Shown here in pieces: positions 36,710 to 44,845 of a stretch of 64,000 nt of DNA (its first letter is position 1; each line of letters begins with the position of its first letter). A model generated the notes under the pieces. That model was not told the DNA's origin. It made no database searches and saw only the letters and a list, made by a program, of their open reading frames with translations. The DNA is from Puia dinghuensis (GTDB lineage: Bacteria; Bacteroidota; Bacteroidia; Chitinophagales; Chitinophagaceae). Position numbers and translations under genes: made by a program. The stretch is taken from NCBI RefSeq assembly GCF_014642875.1, contig NZ_BMJC01000001.1, positions 353,335 through 417,334 of the forward strand, in the 5' to 3' direction.

Positions 36710-37843
36710 ATGAAGTTGGCTTTTGTCCTGGCTTTATTACTAAGTACACATGTTGATGCGCAGATAGGTTCATTCGATTTCTATGGCGATAAGTTTGAGT
36801 TGCCGGTATTGTCAACAGGAGAGAAGGATTCCTTGCTGGAATTTAAAGGTGTGCCGGCCCGAATAAAAACCTACATCACTGAAAGCAGAGCAATTGCCGA
36901 ATTGGATGATTGGGGACTGGTATATTTTATTGATGCATTTGTTGATGCACAGTTCATAAACGCCAAGGACTCGGATAAGGTGAAGATCGTTAATATGCTC
37001 CTTACTGAACTTAGTATAAATAATGCTATAGGAAAAATATCGAAGGGGCTGTTGCTGTCCTTAGTTAGTATTGATAACAAATCAAGGCCAATTAATGATG
37101 CGCGCTATTTCGAAAAAGATGGATATAAGTATATGCCTGTAAAGCGACAGAGTAAGGTCACTAAGCTAAGGGACATAGAAATGTATTGCCGGGCAGAATA
37201 TAAAGATATTCAGCTTGATTATGTGAAAACGCCCAATATCCGGAATGTAAACGCATCACGTAAGGAGCTTTCATTTTTTAATTATTGCTCTGGAAAGAAA
37301 GACTCCGTTGAATTCGACTTTTCGAAATCATATAATAGGTACTATAATGACCTGCCCAGGATAATCCCGGATCATCATTATTATATGGCGCCAGTAAGCC
37401 CCATTTTCCAAAATTCCTTTTTTTCAATGCTAGATGGTAAATTAGGACAGTGTCGGTATAGGCTCGATTCCATTAACTTTCTGATAAAATTTGTGCAGAG
37501 TGGTATTCAATTTGAGGAAGATAAGGTAGTCTATGGAAAAGAGGACTGGTGCTCTTTTCCCGAAAATACGTTTGCTCTTGGTAAAGGGGATTGTGAGGAT
37601 AAGTGTGAAGCCTTTGCATTTTTGGTAAATCACTATTTCAAAAACACCGGAATTGTTTTTCTATTTTATACAAATCATGTTCGGATTGGATTACGTGACC
37701 CCAATTTATCGCTGACCGGAAAACCGTACCAGAAGTTAGAGGGGCAAACATATTTCGAAGTTGAATTGCAGGGCAACGATACCGTACTAGCAGACGATTC
37801 TTTTGCTCTTTTCCCTAGTACCCCCCTTTTCATAACGAATTAG
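36710..37843 (+). CDS. Secreted transglutaminase-like protein next to the RHS tip
   Basis: 377 aa with a signal peptide (MKLAFVLALLLSTHVDAQ). The C-terminal third has a papain/transglutaminase-like core: FALGKGDCEDKCEAFAFLVN with Cys295 (and Cys299), His323 in YTNHVRIGL, and a beta segment YFEVELQGND. An Asp at RDPN could complete a triad. The N-terminal two thirds are not recognised. The gene starts 3 nt after the RHS stop and is AT-rich like the tip (22 of 60 bases G/C in 37081-37140). It could be an immunity protein, a processing peptidase for the tip, or a second effector. A signal peptide would put it in the periplasm, where an OmpA-like tip would also act. Confidence 0.75.
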   Translation: MKLAFVLALLLSTHVDAQIGSFDFYGDKFELPVLSTGEKDSLLEFKGVPARIKTYITESRAIAELDDWGLVYFIDAFVDAQFINAKDSDKVKIVNMLLTELSINNAIGKISKGLLLSLVSIDNKSRPINDARYFEKDGYKYMPVKRQSKVTKLRDIEMYCRAEYKDIQLDYVKTPNIRNVNASRKELSFFNYCSGKKDSVEFDFSKSYNRYYNDLPRIIPDHHYYMAPVSPIFQNSFFSMLDGKLGQCRYRLDSINFLIKFVQSGIQFEEDKVVYGKEDWCSFPENTFALGKGDCEDKCEAFAFLVNHYFKNTGIVFLFYTNHVRIGLRDPNLSLTGKPYQKLEGQTYFEVELQGNDTVLADDSFALFPSTPLFITN

Positions 37844-37961
37844 GTATCTCAATTCCGCCAGACCTAGAGGGTGCATCCCAAATCGTATCCTTATCGGGAG
37901 GTGGCAGGAGGTGTGCCGAGGAATTGGCCCGGGTTTGGCGGGATATCCCTAAAAGGCATTT

Positions 37962-38210
37962 ATGGAATGTCTGAAAATCGAACCGATGAGGATAGAGGGA
38001 GTCGAAGGGCCGGTGGAGTTTGTGTGCAAGGAAGAGGATCACGGGGATCTGGTCGTCTATGATATCTATCGTCAGGATCACTACCTGATGACACTTGCCA
38101 GGGACGGCAGCATCCTGTTCATGAACTTCGAAGCGGACGCCAACGATAAGCAACTCTTCAAGCTATCCCATCTGAACGACTTCATAGAGAAGATACAAAG
38201 GGTATTTTAA
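37962..38210 (+). CDS. 82-aa conserved-looking hypothetical protein
   Basis: 82 aa, no signal or membrane segment. It is acidic, with a beta-rich profile (GPVEFVCKEEDHGDLVVYDI, then YLMTLARDGSILFMNFEAD) and a C-terminal helix (LSHLNDFIEKIQRVF). An alternative start at MRIEGVEG, 9 residues in, is possible. Codon use is back to the regional GC-rich norm after the AT-rich island. No family recognised. Confidence 0.65.
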   Translation: MECLKIEPMRIEGVEGPVEFVCKEEDHGDLVVYDIYRQDHYLMTLARDGSILFMNFEADANDKQLFKLSHLNDFIEKIQRVF

Positions 38211-38258
38211 GGAGGAATCGCTCCCCAATGTAGAATTTCCCTCCCGGGAAGGGGGGAT

Positions 38259-38375
38259 TTATTTCCCCAGTCTCATCAAAGTAACCCGAATTTTTAGGTC
38301 GTTAAGCCGCCGGATGGTCTCCTCATCGGGCTGGGTAGGGGGCGGAATACCACCGGGCAACCCCAGCCGAAGCAA
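38259..38375 (-). pseudogene. Short gene tail or remnant
   Basis: A minus-strand frame of 38 codons reads LPGGIPPPTQPDEETIRRLN and then DLKIRVTLMRLGK before its TAA. It has protein-like composition but no ATG start, only TTG at 38375. The frame is closed just upstream by a TAA. It may be the surviving end of a lost gene. No family recognised. Confidence 0.3.
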
Positions 38376-38376
38376 G

Positions 38377-38398
38377 ACCCCGGCGGGGTATTTTTTTT
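38377..38398 (+). terminator. Possible rho-independent terminator
   Basis: ACCCC-GGC-GGGGT (38377-38389) is followed by eight T at 38391-38398. The stem is short. It would end transcription from the 82-aa gene side, about 80 nt ahead of the Omp85-like gene. Confidence 0.5.
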
Positions 38399-38476
38399 AT
38401 AACAATATGCTAACCAAAAAACAGGCAGCGATATTGGAAAATTATTATTCTTATATTGGGGCGTTGATAATCAATA

Positions 38477-40417
38477 ATGTCTCTATTCTGCTTGAGGAAG
38501 GAATTTCTGATACGATCTTTAGTAGCCATCGGATTTTGCTGGTGTTGCCTCACGACCCGTGGGCAGGACACGACGCTGCCGCGCCCGCAGCCGAAAGATA
38601 CGGCGGCGCCCCGGGTGCAGCAGGATACCAGTAATCGCCGGTTCGAGAAGTGGAAGAACAACAATATCTTTCAATTTTTCCGCAACGCGCTCACTAAGGG
38701 CAGGCCGGATTCGGTGGTTTATGTCAATACCCTGACCCATTTGAATACCAAGAGTGAAAGCCCCTTCAAGCCCTATGAAGGCAAGATCATCCGGAACATC
38801 TTTATCCGGGGATATGGTTTCGAGCAGACTTTTACGGACACGTCCAAGCGGCTGGAATATTTCGGGACGAAGGTGCTGAACCAGCTGCACCGAAAGACGC
38901 GGGACTGGGTGATCAGGGACGCCCTTTTTATCAAGGAGAATACGGCGGTAGATGCCTATAAATTGGCGGACAACGAACGGTTGATCCGCAGTCTCAACTT
39001 TATCCAGGACGCACGGATCGTGGTGAGCTATCAGCCGGATAATCCCGACACGGTCGACCTGGTGGTGGTGGTAAAAGACCTGTTTAGTATTGGCGGGGCC
39101 ATCGGGAGCCTGGGTTATCCGCCCCTCAGCATAAGGGGAAATATCAGCGAATCCAATTTCCTCGGGACAGGGCAGCGTATCCTTGGCGGTATGAACCTCG
39201 AACAGAACCGGAGCCCGGCTTTTGGTCCGCAGATATTGTATAGCAAGACCTTTATCGGTCATTCCTTTACCAATGTCACCGCTTCCTATACCCAGATAAA
39301 TGGTAATATCTACGACAACACGCCGGATGAGACGGCCTGGTTCGTTCAGCTTGACCGGCCGCTGTATGCCCCCCAGGCCCATCTGGCGGGCGGACTGCGA
39401 TTCGGGGATTTCCAGAATTTCAATGTCTACAACAAGCCGGACAGCATTTTTTACAAATATCATTACAATACCCGCGACGGCTGGATCGGATGGAACCTGG
39501 GTTCAAACCGGTTTCTCAGCAATACCGCGGTGCGGGACCGGAAGTTCATCGCTTTTCGCTACTTTAAGAACGATTTTGACAGCGTGCCCGGAAAAATAGG
39601 CAATACCTTCAATTTCCGGTTTAACAACCGGGAGGCCGCCCTTACTTCCTTTACCTTCTTCCGCCAGGATTTTTACAAGACGAACTATGTCTATGGCTTT
39701 GGTACCACGGAAGACCTGCCCATCGGGTATAATATTGCGCTTACCAGCGGATGGTACCGACAATTATACCTGGACCGGCTGTATGCGGGTATCGATGCCA
39801 ACGGGTTTGTCATTACGAAGCGGGGTGGCTTTGCCCAGCTTTTTCTGCGCAGCGGGGTTTTTATGTACCGGGGGAATGGCCAGGACGGCAGTGTCCTTGT
39901 CGGAGCAAGCTATTATAGTCCCTTGTTTGTTTTTCCCAACGTGAAGATCAGGCAATACATCAATTTCAGCTTTACGCGGCAGATCAAGCGGATGGGCATC
40001 GATCCGCTGACGATAAACAATGTATTCGGGCTTCGCTATTTCACCGGGGATTCGACCTTTGGCGTGCAACGGATCACCCTGCATTCGGAGACGACTTTCT
40101 GGCTCAACTATAAATTCCTGGGTTTCAAGTTCGCGCCGTTCGCCTTTGGTGACCTTTCCTTTCTGACGCCGGAGAATGATAAGCTGCAGAAGTCCGCCTT
40201 GTACCATGGCATCGGCGCGGGGATCAGGACGCGTAACGAGAACCTGGTGTTTAATACGATCGAGCTTCGAATGGTGTATTTCCCGCGGAAGACGATGCAG
40301 AATACTTCGTTCAAGATATTCATCAATACCGGGATCCAGTTTCGGTACAACAGTACTTACGTGCGACAGCCGGATGTCATTTTTCTCAACACCGATGGTT
40401 TGAACAGTATTTATTGA
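38477..40417 (+). CDS. POTRA/outer-membrane beta-barrel protein (Omp85-like)
   Basis: 646 aa. An N-terminal signal (IRSLVAIGFCWCCLTTRG) precedes a Pro-rich stretch. One POTRA-like module is seen at about 95-190 (IIRNIFIRGYGFEQTFTD, then LADNERLIRSLNFIQDARIV). The remainder, about 215-646, alternates as beta strands with many aromatic residues (IRQYINFSFTRQIKRMG, FGLRYFTGDSTFG). It ends with an NSIY tail after the barrel. BamA has five POTRAs, so a single one suggests a TamA- or surface-antigen-like protein, or an accessory barrel, not the main assembly factor. Outer membrane. Confidence 0.8.
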   Translation: MSLFCLRKEFLIRSLVAIGFCWCCLTTRGQDTTLPRPQPKDTAAPRVQQDTSNRRFEKWKNNNIFQFFRNALTKGRPDSVVYVNTLTHLNTKSESPFKPYEGKIIRNIFIRGYGFEQTFTDTSKRLEYFGTKVLNQLHRKTRDWVIRDALFIKENTAVDAYKLADNERLIRSLNFIQDARIVVSYQPDNPDTVDLVVVVKDLFSIGGAIGSLGYPPLSIRGNISESNFLGTGQRILGGMNLEQNRSPAFGPQILYSKTFIGHSFTNVTASYTQINGNIYDNTPDETAWFVQLDRPLYAPQAHLAGGLRFGDFQNFNVYNKPDSIFYKYHYNTRDGWIGWNLGSNRFLSNTAVRDRKFIAFRYFKNDFDSVPGKIGNTFNFRFNNREAALTSFTFFRQDFYKTNYVYGFGTTEDLPIGYNIALTSGWYRQLYLDRLYAGIDANGFVITKRGGFAQLFLRSGVFMYRGNGQDGSVLVGASYYSPLFVFPNVKIRQYINFSFTRQIKRMGIDPLTINNVFGLRYFTGDSTFGVQRITLHSETTFWLNYKFLGFKFAPFAFGDLSFLTPENDKLQKSALYHGIGAGIRTRNENLVFNTIELRMVYFPRKTMQNTSFKIFINTGIQFRYNSTYVRQPDVIFLNTDGLNSIY

Positions 40418-40433
40418 GGGCCGCGCGTCCGGG

Positions 40434-41051
40434 CTATTCGTCCGGGAATAGCGGAGCGGGGATGGTGGCGGCGATGGCGCCGGCCACGAGTTGGGCCCAG
40501 TGGAGGTAGGTGGGGGCGGAGGGGTGCAGGCCGTCGGCGGTGAAGCTGTCGGGGGATGCCCCTTCGGTGCGGCTATGGGTGGTGATGTCGATGAAGGGCG
40601 TCTTTTGCCGGAGAGTGATCTCTTTTGCTACTTCGTTGAAAGCGTCGATCTCGCCCGAGATGAGCGTCTTGTTCCTGGAGGCGCCAAAGGGGGAGTAGCC
40701 CCAATCGGGGATGGAAAGGACAAAGACTTTTGAAGGGGCGCCGGCAAGGCCGGTTGCCCGTTGCAGGATGGGTTTGAATTCCCGGGCGTACTCACTGGTG
40801 TCGCGGCCGCGGTATTGATCGTTGACACCGATGAGCAGCGTGACGAAGTCGTAGTGCGGGAGCAGCCGGAGGGTGGAGAGGGTATGGGATAATTCATCGG
40901 TGGTCCAGCCCGTCCGGGCGATGATCTCGGGAGCGCAAAATTCATGGCCGGCGGTGCGGAGCAGCTGCACGGTCTGGTAGGGGTAGCCCAGGTATAAGGG
41001 GACTCCTTCACCGATGGTGTAGGAGTCCCCGAGACAGAGTAGTGTGTGCAT
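40434..41051 (-). CDS. SGNH/GDSL hydrolase
   Basis: 205 aa. Block I is LCLGDSYTIGEG with nucleophile Ser10, block III is LLIGVNDQYRG, and block V DGLHP carries the Asp and His near 173-176. No signal peptide is seen, so it is likely cytosolic. Members hydrolyse ester bonds in lipids, acetylated sugars or thioesters. The exact substrate is not given by sequence. It lies 43 nt after the TonB-type receptor gene on the same strand and may be cotranscribed with it. Confidence 0.93.
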   Translation of the reverse strand: MHTLLCLGDSYTIGEGVPLYLGYPYQTVQLLRTAGHEFCAPEIIARTGWTTDELSHTLSTLRLLPHYDFVTLLIGVNDQYRGRDTSEYAREFKPILQRATGLAGAPSKVFVLSIPDWGYSPFGASRNKTLISGEIDAFNEVAKEITLRQKTPFIDITTHSRTEGASPDSFTADGLHPSAPTYLHWAQLVAGAIAATIPAPLFPDE

Positions 41052-41094
41052 GCCTGTAAAATACGGCTAATTTTGCTGGCGGTCGTCCTTTTTG

Positions 41095-43851
41095 TTATTG
41101 CTGGCTGCCGCCGCCCTGTATCCCTTCAATAGCATTTTGCTCGCCCTTTATATTCTTGCGTTTGAAGAGCGCCACATCGAATTTCCCGAAGCGGTAATTG
41201 AACTGTAGCCGGAAGAATTGCGGGTCCCGCCGGCGAACCGCATCCTGTTCGTAGTAGGATGCATAGGTGTAGACGCTGTTGACGCGAGTGCGGAAGATGT
41301 CGCTTACGCTGAGGGTGAGCGAGGCTACACGGTTTTTCAGGAATTCGTACCGCAGGGCCGCGTCGGCGCCACCGCTGGGCCGGGAATAGCCGTTGGCATT
41401 ACCGCTGACCTGGCCACCAAAACCCCTGCCACCACCACCACCACCGTTGCTGGCGCTGCCACCGGGGGGCAGCACCGTTTTGGAAGTGTAGTCGCCGGAC
41501 AACTGGAGCGTGAGGGCCTTTGTCAGTTTGAAGCTGTTGTTGATCTTTCCATACCAGCTCCAGGTCTCGCCCACCGGTTGAACGGCGAAGAGTCCGGTGT
41601 CGATGGTGTTGATCTTGGAGGTGAAGATGTTGATATTGCTGGTGATATCCCACCATTTGGTGATGGCGTTGCGCCCGATGAGCTCGAAGCCGCCGACGAA
41701 GCTGGACCTGGCATTGATAAAGCTGCTGATGAGCACGGGTTTATTGGAGACGGGGTTCGTTCCGAAGACAGGGTTGCGGGTGATGAGATCGGTAGTATAC
41801 TTGTAATAGGTTGATGCCAGGAAAGTGTTGTTGCCCGGAAAGGTCTTCTGGTAGGCCAGTTCGAAGGAATTGGTGAACTGGGGTTTCAGGTCGGGATTAC
41901 CCCTGCTGACGTTTAGGGAGTCGGAATAATCGGTGAAGGGAAACAGCTGGAAGAAATTAGGCCGGTCGATGCGGCGGGTATAGTTGAGCGAAAGGTCCTG
42001 GTTGCCGCCCAGCTTTTGGGTAAGGAAGACGCTGGGGAAGAGGCTTAGCGGGAACTGATTGGAAAAATTCCCGATTGCCCCCGTCTGATGACCGATGGAA
42101 TCCAGGGCGGTGTAGTGTTCCGTTCCGCTGTAATTGGAGCTTTCCCCGCGTAGCCCTAACTGGTAGGTGAAGTCCTTGATCGCATTGCCATAGGTTACAT
42201 AGCCGGCGAAGACGCGATCGGTGAAGGTATATTGCGAGGAGAGCAGGCCTTCCACATGGAATTGGTTATCGTTGCCCAGCGTATCGATGTCGTTGATGCT
42301 GCTGTTATGGCGGATCTGGGCACGCGCCCCGGCCTCGAGCTTGGATTTTTCACCCATCGGCAGGGTGTAGTCGGTCTGTGCGGTGAAAAATTTATTATTG
42401 CCATTGCCTACCTGCTGCTGTTCAAAGACACCGGACAAGGGGCCGCCTTTTACATTATAGATATTGGAGGTGATGAGGTTGAGGTTGTCATTGCTGCCCT
42501 GGCTGTAGTTGACGTCGGCGGTCCATTCCTCGCCACTCCTGGGGAAGGTGTGCTTGAAGCTCAGCATCGCCCCATGGTTGTTGAACTGGGCATTAGTCGT
42601 GGAGAGACGCTGGGTATAGGAATAGATGGTCGGCTGGCCTGGCGGGAAAACATCCGTATACAAATCGCTGTTGTTGTAAGGCTCGAATGTCCCGTGCACG
42701 ATGTTTCCCGCAATAGTGAGGGTATTGCGGTTGTCGAGGAGAAGATCGAACCCGCCGCGGCCGAAGGCGAAATAGCCCTTATTGGGGTTGTAATCGTGCT
42801 CGATCAGACTATCGGGCGCATTGTTGGCGCCAGCGATATGGGTATAGCGATTATAGTCGGCAGTGGCGATGGATTTTCGCTGGTTGTAGTTGCCGCTGAG
42901 GAAGAAGTTGATCTTTCCCTGTTTGACATTGATGTCGCCGCCCGCGTTGAACTTGCCGCGCTGGTCGATACCGGCGCGAAGGTTGCCGTTGTAACCGGCC
43001 TTGCGGTTCTTCTTCAGGACGATGTTGAGTATCCCCGATGTACCACCGGAGGCGTCGTATTTGGCGCCGGGGTTGGTGATGATCTCCACGCTCTGGATGG
43101 CGTCGGCGGGTATCTGGTCGAGGGTGAGCGTGGTGGGCCGGCCGTCGACGAAGATAGTGGGCGGACTGTTGCGGAGGGTGACGTTGCCGTCGATGTCTAC
43201 CTGTACGGAGGGAACATTCCGCATGACATCAGTGGCCGAGCCGCCCGCGGCAGAGATATCTTTTTCAACGTTGTAGATCTTACGATCGACTCCCATCTGG
43301 ATGAGAGGTTTGGAAGCCGTCACCGTCACTTGTTCGAGGTTTTGGGCGTCTTCAGTGAGTTTGATATTGCCCAGGTCTTTATCGACTGCATTTAGCGCTT
43401 GCAGGCCGGCCATGTTGGGTTGGCCGTCGCCATTGCCTCCACCCGGGGCCCCGCCGCCTGCTGCGCCTCTTAATCCCTTGAGGTCGAAAGCTACTTTCTG
43501 CTCGTAGGCTGTATAGCCGATAGCCGTGATCCTGAGCCGGAAGTTGCCCAGGATGGGAAGATTCTCGAGGCTGAAGTCACCATGGCGGCCGGTGATCATG
43601 CCGCTGATGACGGTATCCTTCTGGCCATGCGTGGCCGGGTTGTATTTGGACTGGATCAGCTGCACGGAAGCGCCATCCATACCTTTTCCCGTCTTCGAGT
43701 CTACTACTTTGCCATAGAAGTGGCCGATAGACGGAATCTGTCCGCCCATACCTCTTCTACCGCCTCCCCCGGCGCCCATGGGTGGGCCCTGGGAAAAGCC
43801 AATCGCCGCCGACATTGCCATAGCAAGGAACAAAAGCCAAGTTTTTCTCAT
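41095..43851 (-). CDS. TonB-dependent receptor-like outer-membrane protein with carboxypeptidase-like N-terminus
   Basis: 918 aa from the ATG at 43851, which gives a clean signal peptide (RKTWLLFLAMAMSAAIGFSQ). The longer frame to 43881 would start about 6 nt from the predicted transcription start. Residues about 40-130 are a carboxypeptidase-D regulatory-like fold (GKVVDSKTGKGMDGASVQLI). A plug follows (VPSVQVDIDGNVTLRNSPPT, PGAKYDASGGTSGILNIVLK) and then the barrel of the OMP_b-brl_3 type. The plug has no TonB box, and such proteins may act in protein or peptide uptake or in envelope functions. The sequence has Gly-rich loops (GGGGGGRGFGGQ). A Bacteroidota promoter lies just upstream. Confidence 0.9.
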   Translation of the reverse strand: MRKTWLLFLAMAMSAAIGFSQGPPMGAGGGGRRGMGGQIPSIGHFYGKVVDSKTGKGMDGASVQLIQSKYNPATHGQKDTVISGMITGRHGDFSLENLPILGNFRLRITAIGYTAYEQKVAFDLKGLRGAAGGGAPGGGNGDGQPNMAGLQALNAVDKDLGNIKLTEDAQNLEQVTVTASKPLIQMGVDRKIYNVEKDISAAGGSATDVMRNVPSVQVDIDGNVTLRNSPPTIFVDGRPTTLTLDQIPADAIQSVEIITNPGAKYDASGGTSGILNIVLKKNRKAGYNGNLRAGIDQRGKFNAGGDINVKQGKINFFLSGNYNQRKSIATADYNRYTHIAGANNAPDSLIEHDYNPNKGYFAFGRGGFDLLLDNRNTLTIAGNIVHGTFEPYNNSDLYTDVFPPGQPTIYSYTQRLSTTNAQFNNHGAMLSFKHTFPRSGEEWTADVNYSQGSNDNLNLITSNIYNVKGGPLSGVFEQQQVGNGNNKFFTAQTDYTLPMGEKSKLEAGARAQIRHNSSINDIDTLGNDNQFHVEGLLSSQYTFTDRVFAGYVTYGNAIKDFTYQLGLRGESSNYSGTEHYTALDSIGHQTGAIGNFSNQFPLSLFPSVFLTQKLGGNQDLSLNYTRRIDRPNFFQLFPFTDYSDSLNVSRGNPDLKPQFTNSFELAYQKTFPGNNTFLASTYYKYTTDLITRNPVFGTNPVSNKPVLISSFINARSSFVGGFELIGRNAITKWWDITSNINIFTSKINTIDTGLFAVQPVGETWSWYGKINNSFKLTKALTLQLSGDYTSKTVLPPGGSASNGGGGGGRGFGGQVSGNANGYSRPSGGADAALRYEFLKNRVASLTLSVSDIFRTRVNSVYTYASYYEQDAVRRRDPQFFRLQFNYRFGKFDVALFKRKNIKGEQNAIEGIQGGGSQQ

Positions 43852-43893
43852 GAGTAATCGGTTATACATTATTGCCTGCAAAATTCAGGTCAA

Positions 43894-43925
43894 AAAATTT
43901 AGCTGGAAGCCGGTTTCTATACAAA
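43894..43925 (-). promoter_or_regulatory. Bacteroidota-type promoter for the receptor gene
   Basis: On the minus strand TTTG (43925-43922) and TAAATTTT (43901-43894) are separated by 20 nt. The -7 element is one base off TAnnTTTG. Predicted transcription start is near 43887, giving a leader of about 36 nt to the ATG at 43851. Confidence 0.6.
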
Positions 43926-43979
43926 CGGTAGGAATCAGCGACGGAAGGGCTAATGAGGTTGCTTCAAAAAAAGCTTAGT

Positions 43980-44594
43980 TTATTTCATCAGTAAAGTGAG
44001 CAGGATCTGTAGCGCACCGATGAGAAAACCAAGGGCGGCGCCGATGATCTCCACGAAGCGGAATTCCTTCGTCAGGAACTCGTTAAGCATGTTTTCCAGT
44101 CTGTCTGCGGAGAAACTGGCGATCTTGTCTACGACGATGCGTTCGAGGTCGAGGTCATGGCGGAGGTTGGCAACATAATTCTTCATGATGACGGGGAAGA
44201 GCTCTTCCAGTTCGGTCATAAAGGCGGATTTCACCTGGTTGATCGTTTTGTCGCCGATGAACATCGAGATCATCGGCATCTGTTCTTTTAGTTTTGTCCG
44301 CAGGAAGTGGTCGATATGTTGATCTGCCAGGGGGAGGATGCGCCGGACATTATCGGGATGGGTGATAGTCTGTTCGATGTCACCGAAGGAAAGGAGCTCC
44401 TGGCCGACGATCCGGCCGAGGCTTTCGGCTATCTGTTGCTGGCGTTTGGGGAAGACGCCCTGGAGGGTGAAGCCCAGGATCTTTTTCGGGTGCCGGGGAT
44501 GAAAGAGGAGTTTGAGGGCCATCCAGATCGTGAGCCAGTGGATAAAGGCGGAGATAAAGGGGATGGTATAGAACCAAGGCGATAATTTGGACAT
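43980..44594 (-). CDS. DUF445 family membrane protein
   Basis: 204 aa. An N-terminal hydrophobic segment (FYTIPFISAFIHWLTIWMAL) and a C-terminal one (EIIGAALGFLIGALQILLTL) flank a soluble helical middle. The motif FHPRHPKKILGFTLQGVFPKRQ near the N-terminus is the strongest DUF445 signature. Length is close to half of the long DUF445 proteins (about 400 aa), which contain two copies. Function unknown; inner membrane. A terminator for the upstream tRNA lies between the two genes. Confidence 0.88.
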   Translation of the reverse strand: MSKLSPWFYTIPFISAFIHWLTIWMALKLLFHPRHPKKILGFTLQGVFPKRQQQIAESLGRIVGQELLSFGDIEQTITHPDNVRRILPLADQHIDHFLRTKLKEQMPMISMFIGDKTINQVKSAFMTELEELFPVIMKNYVANLRHDLDLERIVVDKIASFSADRLENMLNEFLTKEFRFVEIIGAALGFLIGALQILLTLLMK

Positions 44595-44610
44595 GCGAAA
44601 TATGATTTAT

Positions 44611-44642
44611 AAAAAGAGAGGTCGCGTTTGCGCGACCTCTCT
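44611..44642 (-). terminator. Rho-independent terminator after tRNA-His
   Basis: A perfect 12-bp stem (44615-44626/44631-44642) with a 4-nt loop is followed on the minus strand by a T-run. It lies 12 nt after the tRNA 3' end. Confidence 0.85.
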
Positions 44643-44653
44643 GTCTTTGGAAG

Positions 44654-44728
44654 GGTGGATGATGGGGTTCGAACCCACGACCCTCAGAACCACAATCTGA
44701 TGCTCTAACCAACTGAGCTACAACCACC
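44654..44728 (-). tRNA. tRNA-His (GTG anticodon)
   Basis: 75 nt including the extra G at position -1 that marks tRNA-His, facing C73. The D arm (TAGCTCAGTTGGTTAGAGC), the anticodon arm with loop TTGTGGT (anticodon GTG) and the T arm (GTGGGTTCGAACCCCAT) are all present. The acceptor stem GTGGTTG/CATCCAC has a T-T mismatch at pair 5-68. CCA is not encoded. The minus-strand promoter and terminator match an independent gene. Confidence 0.92.
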
Positions 44729-44738
44729 ATCTGAAGCG

Positions 44739-44769
44739 CGAAATTAAGACAAATCCGATTTCCCTCAAA
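44739..44769 (-). promoter_or_regulatory. Promoter for tRNA-His
   Basis: On the minus strand TTTG (44769-44766) is 19 nt before TAATTTCG (44746-44739), one base off TAnnTTTG. The position is right for a start close to the mature tRNA 5' end. Confidence 0.5.
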
Positions 44770-44830
44770 ACAATTCTTAAAATTGTGTTGAAAGGCATAT
44801 GGGCCGACAACATACCATTTAATTTATCGT

Positions 44831-44838
44831 TATTTTTG
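44831..44838 (+). promoter_or_regulatory. -7 element for the processing protease gene
   Basis: TATTTTTG matches TAnnTTTG. Transcription would begin about 44845, next to the ATG at 44846, making a leaderless transcript. If so, the ATG at 44867 with a 22-nt leader may be the true start. Confidence 0.45.
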
Positions 44839-44845
44839 AACAGCT

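Noticed and set aside
37844-37961. Possible extra coding frame between the transglutaminase-like gene and the 82-aa gene
   Set aside because: The frame ISIPPDLEGASQIVSLSGGG has no start codon and runs only about 40 codons; no homologous pattern was recognised.
38407-38634. + strand frame beginning MLTKKQAAILENYYSYIG
   Set aside because: It overlaps the well-supported Omp85-like gene in another frame and turns to low-complexity Ala/Pro text.
42232-43395. 387-codon open frame on the + strand opposite the TonB-type receptor
   Set aside because: It is antisense to a well-supported receptor; its peptide is low complexity with no motif. GC-rich codon bias of the real gene explains it.
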